Under the pieces are notes generated by a model. The model searched no databases, was not told the DNA's origin, and saw only the letters and a list, made by a program, of their open reading frames with translations. From positions 1 to 35,422 of the forward strand of contig JAACCU010000031.1 in assembly GCA_009937405.1 (NCBI GenBank): DNA of 35,422 bases, read 5' to 3'. Position 1 is the stretch's first letter; each line of letters opens with the position of its first letter. Source of the DNA: Actinomycetota bacterium (GTDB lineage: Bacteria; Actinomycetota; Acidimicrobiia; Acidimicrobiales; Aldehydirespiratoraceae). Made by a program: the position numbers and the translations under genes. Shown in pieces: positions 9,575 to 16,840 of this stretch.

Positions 9575-10765
9575 ATGAGCACACCGGCGCCGGTTGAAGA
9601 TTGGTCCACTGACTGGGATCATCACGCGCCTGAGTGGGTGGCGGATCCATGGCCGATTTGGGATGAGCTGCGAACGGGCTGCCCGATTGCGCATACTGAT
9701 CGCTACAACGAGGGGGTGTGGTTGCCGACTCGCCACGAGGACCTCTCGACGATCGCTCACGACACGACCGTATTCTCAAGCGGTCATAGCGGCGCAACCA
9801 TCGGGGGCACGAAGCAGCGAGCGAAGTTTCCGCCGATTCATCTTGACCCGCCGGAGCACATGGACGTTCGCCGCGAGCTTCTGCCCTTCTTCAACCCGAA
9901 GCGGGTGATGGCCTGGGAGCCAGTCGTCGAGGAGCACTGCGAGAAGTTGGCCCGTGAGCTGACCAAACGCGATGTCGTCGACCTTGCGAGCGACTACGCC
10001 GCCCATATACCGGCGGCTGTGATCGCGATGATTCTTGGTATCCCGCCCTCTGACGGCGACCGGTTCCGCAAATGGATTCACGCGCTGGAGCTTGGGGATC
10101 TCGATACGGATATGCGCGACGTCGCCCTTGGCGAGATGTCGGCCTACTTCGGCGCGGTGATCAACGAGCGACGAGCCGATCCTCGAGATGATCTGATCAG
10201 TTATCTGCTGGACATTGAGATCGACGGCGAACGATTCGACGATGAGACGCTCCAACGAATCCTCATCCTGCAGCTCATCGCTGGGATCGACACGACCTGG
10301 GGTGTGCTCGGTGCCTCTCTTTTGCATCTGGCAAAGACGTCCGCCGATCGTGAGCGCCTCGTCGCTGATCCATCGCTTATCCCGAATGCGATTGAGGAGT
10401 TTCTCCGAGCGTTCGCGTCGGTGAGCCTTTGGCGCACAGTCACCGAACCGGTTGAGATCGGCGGCGTCGAGATGGCCGAAGGTGACACGGTGATGATGGT
10501 GTTCCCCGCGGCATGTCGCGATCCCGAAATGTTTGAAGATGCAGACAAGGTGATCATTGACCGCGAACGCAACCGCCATGTTGCGTTCGGTGCCGGGATC
10601 CATCGGTGCCTCGGCTCGAACCTTGCTCGGCTCGAACTCAACGTCGGCATTCGGACCTGGCTGGCCCACGCCCCGGACTTTGAACTCGTTGCCGATGCCA
10701 ACGTGACCTGGGCCGAGGGCGCAATCCGTGGTCCCCGTTCTGTTCCCGTTCGGATCATTCACTGA
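9575..10765 (+). CDS. Cytochrome P450
   Basis: Haem-binding loop 'FGAGIHRCLGSNLARLEL', I-helix 'LIAGIDTTWG', ExxR-like 'EEFLRAFASVSLWRTVTEPVEIGG', N-terminal 'DPWPIWDELR'. Confidence 0.95.
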   Translation: MSTPAPVEDWSTDWDHHAPEWVADPWPIWDELRTGCPIAHTDRYNEGVWLPTRHEDLSTIAHDTTVFSSGHSGATIGGTKQRAKFPPIHLDPPEHMDVRRELLPFFNPKRVMAWEPVVEEHCEKLARELTKRDVVDLASDYAAHIPAAVIAMILGIPPSDGDRFRKWIHALELGDLDTDMRDVALGEMSAYFGAVINERRADPRDDLISYLLDIEIDGERFDDETLQRILILQLIAGIDTTWGVLGASLLHLAKTSADRERLVADPSLIPNAIEEFLRAFASVSLWRTVTEPVEIGGVEMAEGDTVMMVFPAACRDPEMFEDADKVIIDRERNRHVAFGAGIHRCLGSNLARLELNVGIRTWLAHAPDFELVADANVTWAEGAIRGPRSVPVRIIH

Positions 10766-10773
10766 AAACGACG

Positions 10774-10799
10774 GAACCCGCCTCCATGGAGGCGGGTTC
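10774..10799. terminator. Candidate bidirectional hairpin terminator
   Basis: Perfect 26-bp palindrome GAACCCGCCTCCATGGAGGCGGGTTC, 9 bp after the P450 stop and before the end of the convergent cytochrome c gene. No clean U-tract. Confidence 0.65.
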
Positions 10800-10830
10800 G
10801 TGTCGGTTCTTGGTTTGCCGAGCGGCTACG

Positions 10831-11652
10831 TCAGCCGGCAGCCTGCTCAGCGTCTTCGCCACTCGCGCGGGCGATGTCGATGAGGTGCTGGACGTCTTCG
10901 GCCTGGAGGCCAGAGTCGAGGTCAGTGCCCTCTTCCTCCATCACACGGAGGAGTTCTTCGAGCAGGTGAAGCTCGGCCTCAGCGGCGGCATCATCGAGAC
11001 CGCCATGGGTGATCCGCTCGTAGTAGACGACGGCGACAAGTTCTTCTGCGGAAAGACCGCCACCGAAGCCGCTCATCTGCCCGAAGCTGCCTGGGGTGCG
11101 AGCGCCCCCAGCGCGAGCAGGATCGCCGTAGGTGGCGGTGCTGGTGCCGGCAGTGCCGTTGGCAACCCAGGCAATCTGGCCGGCGATGCCGTCGTAGGCC
11201 ATGCCGGCTTCAGCGCTCGGGAAGGTCAACAAGACCTGGCCGTCGTTGAGTTGGCGGCCGGTGCCGCCGCCGCCGGTGCCGCCGTGGCAGCTGGAGCATT
11301 GGCCGCTGTAGATCTCGCCACCTTCGACAAGCAATCCACCGGCCTCGGCCGGTGGATTTTCGAGATAGCCCACGTAGTAGATCGCCCAGATCGGCAAGAA
11401 CAACAGAACGGGAATAATCCACGCCGGGATGGTCTTGCGATTGAGGCCGGCCTCGACGTACGGGGCAACAGGCTCGGGAGCCTTGGGCTCCTCTGGGATG
11501 GCTGGTGGCGCGGCGGCAACGGGGGCAGCAACGGCGGGCGTAGCAGCCGGGGTGTTGCCGCCGGACGTATCGCTACCGCCGCCGCCTTCGCCAGTAAGGC
11601 GAGCGCGGGCTTCGGCCGCTCGTTTCAGCAGGTGCTCGGGAAGTTCGGTCAC
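10831..11652 (-). CDS. Membrane-anchored mono-haem cytochrome c
   Basis: TM 'TIPAWIIPVLLFLPIWAIYYVGYL', CXXCH 'CSSCHGGTGGGG' (codons at 11284-11298), cytochrome c-like C-terminal 'LSAEELVAVVYYERI'. N-terminus MTELPEHLLKRAAEARARL. Confidence 0.88.
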   Translation of the reverse strand: MTELPEHLLKRAAEARARLTGEGGGGSDTSGGNTPAATPAVAAPVAAAPPAIPEEPKAPEPVAPYVEAGLNRKTIPAWIIPVLLFLPIWAIYYVGYLENPPAEAGGLLVEGGEIYSGQCSSCHGGTGGGGTGRQLNDGQVLLTFPSAEAGMAYDGIAGQIAWVANGTAGTSTATYGDPARAGGARTPGSFGQMSGFGGGLSAEELVAVVYYERITHGGLDDAAAEAELHLLEELLRVMEEEGTDLDSGLQAEDVQHLIDIARASGEDAEQAAG

Positions 11653-11871
11653 CGTCGTCTCCGGTGCGGGGCTAAGGACAGATTGGCCGCGCCATCACGC
11701 AGCCTTAAAGAAGACGGGTGTGATGACACAGTCCGGCTAAGGATAGGGGCAGTGTCGCACGTCCCGCTAAGTGGGCGGAGGAATGTCGCGAGATCTGTCG
11801 CCGAATGTGTGGAGACGAGGATTGCCATGGTAAACCGTTCACCCAACCCGAGGGCTTTGGCCCGACGGGAC

Positions 11872-11904
11872 TACACTTGTGAGCGGTTTCACGAAGTTCG
11901 TGAA
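11872..11904 (+). promoter_or_regulatory. Candidate promoter -10 (TACACT) followed by a palindromic operator-like site
   Basis: TACACT at 11872-11877 and TTCACGAA-G-TTCGTGAA at 11888-11904, in the ~280-bp divergent intergenic region just upstream of GTG 11931 (SD AGGAG 11920-11924). Confidence 0.4.
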
Positions 11905-11930
11905 CTCCCGCCTCCCGCCAGGAGTCGAGC

Positions 11931-12383
11931 GTGGTTGCTTTTGTTCTATCTTGGATCGTTGCCTTCTTGATCACGGGTGGCATCGTCGCGTATTCGAAGC
12001 GGCGTCCAGTCGACGTGCCCATGACATGGGGCGAAGCGATGCTGAGTTCACTTGTCGTGTTCTTTTTAATGTTCTGGAGCTACGGCGTCGTGCCTCACCA
12101 GTGGTTGGTGTGGGCTGACAACGAACTCAATTGGCGTGTCGACAAGTTTGTTGTTGGCCCAGGTGGGATCCTGAAGCACTCCCGTGATGGCGGCATCATG
12201 CCGATCGACATCACCTATGTCGTGCTTCGTGACGTGATCGCTCTGCTTATCTACGGCATCATCCTTGGCGCCAACATCGCGCTTTGGGCGATGTGGCAGA
12301 AGCGTGGCAAGGATGCTGTCACTGCTGCGCCTGAGCGTTCGGCCTTCGGCCGTCCGCTCATCAAGGAGGGCTCGTCGTCATGA
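11931..12383 (+). CDS. Uncharacterised small membrane protein at the head of the b6/Rieske operon
   Basis: GTG start with SD. About three hydrophobic segments ('FVLSWIVAFLITGGIVAY', 'LSSLVVFFLMFWSYGVV', 'VIALLIYGIILGANIALWAMW'). ATGA overlap with the next gene. Confidence 0.75.
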   Translation: MVAFVLSWIVAFLITGGIVAYSKRRPVDVPMTWGEAMLSSLVVFFLMFWSYGVVPHQWLVWADNELNWRVDKFVVGPGGILKHSRDGGIMPIDITYVVLRDVIALLIYGIILGANIALWAMWQKRGKDAVTAAPERSAFGRPLIKEGSSS

Positions 12384-12796
12384 GCAATGTCGATGCAAAC
12401 CCGCCGATGCCGGTTTTCCGGGATGATTACGTCCTTCAGGAAGTCGACGCGGCGTGGCTCAGTCAACAGGTCAAACCCAAACAATTCATTCACATCGACC
12501 AGTCCGAGTGCATTATGTGCGAAGGCTGCGTCGATATCTGCCCGTGGAAGTGCATCCATATGGTTCGCACGGATGCGATCGACGAAGCGATCGGCACCGA
12601 GCTTCCTGGCAGCGACCCCAACGATCATGTGATCTTTACGATCGACGACGATGTGTGCACTCGTTGCGCACTCTGCGTTGATCGATGCCCGACGGGCGTC
12701 ATAATCCTCGGTAAAATCGGCGATGCGCCGGCCGAGGGTGACTCCCATCAGCGCACCAATACCCACGGCTACGGATACGGAATGCGCCTCAGCTGA
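12380..12796 (+). CDS. 2x[4Fe-4S] ferredoxin-type protein
   Basis: Two cluster motifs, 'CIMCEGCVDICPWKC' and 'CTRCALCVDRCPTGV'. Confidence 0.93.
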   Translation: MSNVDANPPMPVFRDDYVLQEVDAAWLSQQVKPKQFIHIDQSECIMCEGCVDICPWKCIHMVRTDAIDEAIGTELPGSDPNDHVIFTIDDDVCTRCALCVDRCPTGVIILGKIGDAPAEGDSHQRTNTHGYGYGMRLS

Positions 12797-12802
12797 GGCG
12801 CA
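12783..12802. repeat. 20-bp perfect palindrome over the ferredoxin stop codon / cytochrome b leader
   Basis: TGCGCCTCAGCTGAGGCGCA read directly; adjoins AGGAG at 12802-12806. Confidence 0.85.
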
Positions 12803-12819
12803 GGAGAAAAAGACTTTAG

Positions 12820-13611
12820 ATGGCTATCGACGAAGATGTAAAAAAACCGTTCCCGCAACGGATGCAGGATTCGATGTCCCAAATGGGAGATCAGGTCCAG
12901 GGTTCGCAAGCGTGGAACTCAATTTTCCGACCGGGTTCGATTTTCCGGAAGGGTTACACAGACAGTCCGCGCAACCGGTCCTACGTGATCATGAACAGCG
13001 TGCTGTATCACCTTCACCCGGTGAAGGTGAAGCGCCACTCGGTAAAGGTCAGCTACACCCTGTGCCTGGGTGGCTTGTCGTTCCTCTTGTTCATTCACCT
13101 CACGATCACGGGCATCTTCTTGATGTTCGTCTACCGCCCGACGGCGGCAGCAGCCTGGGACGACATCTACACCCTGCAGAACACCGTCACTTTCGGCTTG
13201 TTGGTTCGCAACATGCACAGATGGGCGGCGCACCTCATGGTGCTGAGTGTGTTCCTGCACATGGCTCGCGTCTTTTATCACGGTGCCTACAAGCCGCCTC
13301 GGGAGTTCAACTGGGTGATCGGCGTGATGCTGCTTCAGTTCACGCTGTTGCTTTCGTTCACCGGCTATCTGCTCCCGTGGGATCAGCTGGCGCTCTGGGC
13401 TGTGACCGTGGGTACCAACATGATGGGGTATACCCCGGTGTTTGGTAACCAGGTTCGATTCGTCTTGCTTGGTGGTGTCGAAATCGGCACAGATACCCTG
13501 CTTCGTTGGTACGTGCTCCACGTGCTGCTGCTGCCATTCGTTGTTGTTATCTTTATGGCGATTCACTTTTGGAGAGTCCGCAAAGACGGCGGCATCTCGG
13601 GGCCGCTGTAG
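12820..13611 (+). CDS. Cytochrome b6-type N-terminal subunit of a Rieske/cytochrome b complex
   Basis: Four-helix b6-length protein with 'CLGGLSF', 'VYRPTAAAAW', 'HRWAAHLMVLSVFLH' (Hx13H), 'GYLLPWDQLALWAV', 'LHVLLLPFVVVIFMAIHF' (Hx14H) and C-terminal 'RKDGGISGPL'. Confidence 0.95.
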   Translation: MAIDEDVKKPFPQRMQDSMSQMGDQVQGSQAWNSIFRPGSIFRKGYTDSPRNRSYVIMNSVLYHLHPVKVKRHSVKVSYTLCLGGLSFLLFIHLTITGIFLMFVYRPTAAAAWDDIYTLQNTVTFGLLVRNMHRWAAHLMVLSVFLHMARVFYHGAYKPPREFNWVIGVMLLQFTLLLSFTGYLLPWDQLALWAVTVGTNMMGYTPVFGNQVRFVLLGGVEIGTDTLLRWYVLHVLLLPFVVVIFMAIHFWRVRKDGGISGPL

Positions 13612-13629
13612 GCCTAGGGAGAACAGACC

Positions 13630-14400
13630 ATGACTGAAATCCCCGAACATCTCCGCAAGAAGGCCGCTGAGGCTCGCGCTAAGGCCGACGCCGCAAAGGC
13701 TGAATCTGCGGCGTCCGCTGAGGAGACCGCACTCACTGCCGAACAGCAGGAAGCGGCATCAAAGATCCCCGCGCATTTGCTCGAACGCTCGAAGGCTGCC
13801 ACAGCCAAGTCGGGCGGCGGGGAAGCCGGCGGCGCTGTTGCCGCTGCTCCCGCGGCTGTCGCCGCGGCGGCGACTGGTGGCGCGCCGGTTATGACCGGGC
13901 CAGGGGGCAATACCCAGCGCTTGCTCACCGTTGTTAAATCGGGCTCGATCCAAGACACGAAGTCCACTCCGCAAGACAAGGTTCATACCTGGCCCCACCT
14001 TCTCGTGGCCGAGTTCGCAGCAGCGCTCTTCATCACGGCGTTCATTCTGATCTTCTCGATCTTCGTGAACGCTCCGCTGCTTGAGTTGGCCAACTTCAAC
14101 GAGACCCCCAATCCATCGAAGGCCCCCTGGTACTTCCTCGGCCTTCAAGAGCTTTTGACAATGTTTCATCCGATGGTTGCCGGTGTGACCATCCCGGGTA
14201 TCGGCCTCTTTGTGCTGATCCTGGCTCCGTACATCGACCGAAACCCCTCGACCAAACCTGAGGACCGAAAGTTCGCGATCTCACTCATGACGATTCACCT
14301 GATGTTTTGGGCAGTACTCGTCATGATCGGCTCGTTCTTCCGTGGCCCAGGCTTCAACTTCGTCTTCCCCTGGGAAGCCGGACTCTTCTTCGAGCTGTGA
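13630..14400 (+). CDS. Cytochrome b C-terminal domain (subunit IV-like) with long Ala/Lys/Glu-rich N-terminal extension
   Basis: 'VHTWPHLLVAEFAAALFITAFILIFSIFVNAPLLELANFNETPNPSKAPWYFLGLQELL', 'PGIGLFVLILAPYIDRNPS', 'SFFRGPGFNFVFPW'. Confidence 0.92.
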   Translation: MTEIPEHLRKKAAEARAKADAAKAESAASAEETALTAEQQEAASKIPAHLLERSKAATAKSGGGEAGGAVAAAPAAVAAAATGGAPVMTGPGGNTQRLLTVVKSGSIQDTKSTPQDKVHTWPHLLVAEFAAALFITAFILIFSIFVNAPLLELANFNETPNPSKAPWYFLGLQELLTMFHPMVAGVTIPGIGLFVLILAPYIDRNPSTKPEDRKFAISLMTIHLMFWAVLVMIGSFFRGPGFNFVFPWEAGLFFEL

Positions 14401-14416
14401 GCAAAGGAGACTGCCA

Positions 14417-15295
14417 ATGATCACCCTCGGAATTATCGCAATCGTCATACTGGCTGGAATCGCCGTTATTGCCACCATGCGCGGCCGTCAGGCCGACGAA
14501 GCGGTCGGCATCTTGTCCAGCGAGACAAAGAAGCGCGACACCGCAAGTTCGGCCCTCGGCTCAGAAGCGGAGCTTTCCGGTAAGCAAGTTGAGAAGGCTG
14601 CCGCGCTTGAGCGCAAGGCCTCGTCGCAGCAACTCGTGCTCGCCGCCAACTCTGCCCCTCCCGCCCCCTACGTGCCGCCGGATCCCGATGTCATTGGTGT
14701 TAGCCGACGTCAATTCTTCAATCGTTCACTCATCTTGATGATGCAGATTGGTCTCGGTGGCTTCGGCGCCGCATGTATTGCCTTCTTGTGGCCCGAGGTT
14801 GGTGGCGGGTTCGGCTCGGCTATCAAGGTCGGGCTTGTCAGCGATTTGCTCGCCGACATCCGTAGCAACAATGGGTTTCTCTACAAGGCCGAAGGCCGCA
14901 TGTGGCTAACCGAGTACCCCAACGGTGCGGTCGAGAAGGCTCGGGCCTCGTACTCGCCCCCCGAACTCGCTGGCATGGAGGCAGGTTTGACGCTGGGCCT
15001 CGATGGCGGGGTCCTTGCGCTCTACCAGAAGTGCCCTCATCTCGGTTGCCGTGTGCCCGAGTGTGGCACCTCGCAATGGTTCGAATGTCCGTGTCACGGC
15101 TCGCAATACAATCGGGGCGGTGAAAAACGCGGGGGTCCTGCCCCTCGAGGCATGGATCGTTTCGCGATGAGCATCGGAAGCGACGGTTCACTGACCGTCG
15201 ATACCGGCACCATCGTCCAAGGTCCCCCTATCGGCACCAACACGACTGGCCAGGAAGCCGAAGGCCCCAACTGCATCGGCCAGTCGAGCCACTAG
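14417..15295 (+). CDS. Rieske [2Fe-2S] iron-sulfur protein
   Basis: Rieske motifs 'CPHLGC' and 'CPCHGSQYN', then 'GGPAPRGMDRFAM'. ATG at 14417 with AAAGGAGA upstream; the listed 14342 start lies within the previous gene. Confidence 0.95.
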   Translation: MITLGIIAIVILAGIAVIATMRGRQADEAVGILSSETKKRDTASSALGSEAELSGKQVEKAAALERKASSQQLVLAANSAPPAPYVPPDPDVIGVSRRQFFNRSLILMMQIGLGGFGAACIAFLWPEVGGGFGSAIKVGLVSDLLADIRSNNGFLYKAEGRMWLTEYPNGAVEKARASYSPPELAGMEAGLTLGLDGGVLALYQKCPHLGCRVPECGTSQWFECPCHGSQYNRGGEKRGGPAPRGMDRFAMSIGSDGSLTVDTGTIVQGPPIGTNTTGQEAEGPNCIGQSSH

Positions 15296-15355
15296 TAATC
15301 TCCGTCCGTTCCTAAGCTGAATATTCAGACCAAAGATCCAGAGTTCTCCACGCGC

Positions 15356-16840
15356 ATGCTGCTTGCCGCTTCAACACAACGAACCATCGGCCTCGTCATC
15401 TTGGCGATCGTCTTTATTGGTGGTCTCGTCTACATCTACTTCAACATTCGATCTGCTCGTGATGAGATCGGGTCCGAAATCGAGTTGGCTGCCAACCGGC
15501 GGCCATACATGGACGATGATCAGCTCGAGACCAAGCGGCTTGATCTCGCCCTCGGCACCAGCCTCGTGCTGCTGACCATCACGGCTATCACCCTGCCCCT
15601 GTACTGGCTTGGGGAACCCGGACGCCACGAGGGCCGCGACATCGACACGGACCGCATCTCCACCAACCGTGGTGAAGAGATCTATGTCGAAGGTGCCCAG
15701 TGCGTCGCCTGTCACGGTTCGGAAGGTTCCGGCGGAGCCGTTTCCACAGCAATCACCACTGAAGATGGCGCCTTCCTCGCCCAGGTGAGCTGGAAGGCTC
15801 CCGCCCTAAACACCCTCCTCTCTCGTTTCACCGAGAATGAAGTGATTCACACCCTGAACGTTGGCCGCAATGGCGTCATGCCGGCCTGGGGTGGCGGTGG
15901 CGGTGGCCCCCTCACCGACCAGCAGCTCGAAGAGATCGTTTACTACATCCGGTCGATCCAGATCGATGAGGATCAGATCAACATCGAAGTAGCCGACGGC
16001 GTCCGTGACGGCGTCGAGACCAAACTCCGCGCCGAGAGCGGCGCCGACTGGGCCAACGAGTTACGCGCCGTGAACGAAGCCAAGGACGCAACTGCACGAG
16101 ACGTCACCCTGGCGAGCCGAGAGATCTTTGGATTCGACTGCACCGAACAAACAGATGATCCTCGCTGTGCCGCAGACAACGATGCCGCCCAGGCGCTCCT
16201 CGCGGCTGAGACCCAACATGCTGATGCGCTCAATTCGGCGGTTGCTTCATGGCTCTTCGATGTCGATGCTGTGCGCCAGAGGGCGATGGATGCCGCCTTG
16301 GCTGCCAACTCAGCGCTGGACGACGAAGGCAACGAGGAGGACTGGCGCTTCGCGACACTGGAGTTACTGTCCACGCCTGGCGAGATCGAAGGACAAGACC
16401 TGTACCTGGAGTACGGCGAGATCCTCTTCACTAATACGGCCGCCGCTGGCACCTACAGTTGCGCCCGATGCCACACCTATGGTTGGAGTTTCGATGCCAC
16501 GGGGCCTTACAGCCTCGAACTTAACGGCACCGATGACCCCATCCTTGAGGACTACACGCAGGGCGGCGGCTACTTCGGTCCCAACCTGCGTGGCGGCACG
16601 ACGCTCGAACAGTTCGAGTCCGCGGCCAGCCACGCCGACTTCATCGCCAAGGGTCAAACCATGGGAGCTACGTACGGTCGGGGCGGCTCTGGGGGCAACG
16701 GCCAGATGCCTGGCTTCGGCCCCAACACTGACTCTTCCCCCGTTGGCCCAACCATCGGCACCGGTGACGAGTTCTCGTACCCGGCTCTGCTCACTGATGA
16801 GCAGATTGACGCAATTGTGGCGTTCGAGAGGAACCTCTAA
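15356..16840 (+). CDS. Two-haem membrane-anchored cytochrome c with long inter-haem linker
   Basis: Two TM segments, CXXCH sites 'CVACH' (15701-15715) and 'CARCH' (16460-16474), cytochrome c ends 'LEEIVYYIRSIQ' and 'LTDEQIDAIVAFERNL'. Confidence 0.92.
   Translation: MLLAASTQRTIGLVILAIVFIGGLVYIYFNIRSARDEIGSEIELAANRRPYMDDDQLETKRLDLALGTSLVLLTITAITLPLYWLGEPGRHEGRDIDTDRISTNRGEEIYVEGAQCVACHGSEGSGGAVSTAITTEDGAFLAQVSWKAPALNTLLSRFTENEVIHTLNVGRNGVMPAWGGGGGGPLTDQQLEEIVYYIRSIQIDEDQINIEVADGVRDGVETKLRAESGADWANELRAVNEAKDATARDVTLASREIFGFDCTEQTDDPRCAADNDAAQALLAAETQHADALNSAVASWLFDVDAVRQRAMDAALAANSALDDEGNEEDWRFATLELLSTPGEIEGQDLYLEYGEILFTNTAAAGTYSCARCHTYGWSFDATGPYSLELNGTDDPILEDYTQGGGYFGPNLRGGTTLEQFESAASHADFIAKGQTMGATYGRGGSGGNGQMPGFGPNTDSSPVGPTIGTGDEFSYPALLTDEQIDAIVAFERNL

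Noticed and set aside
10786-11970. 394-aa plus-strand ORF
   Set aside because: Antisense to the cytochrome c gene (10831-11652, CSSCH and TM present on the minus strand); Gly/Ala-rich shadow translation.
12723-13448. 241-aa plus-strand ORF overlapping ferredoxin and cytochrome b
   Set aside because: Out-of-frame shadow of the well-supported cytochrome b6 gene.
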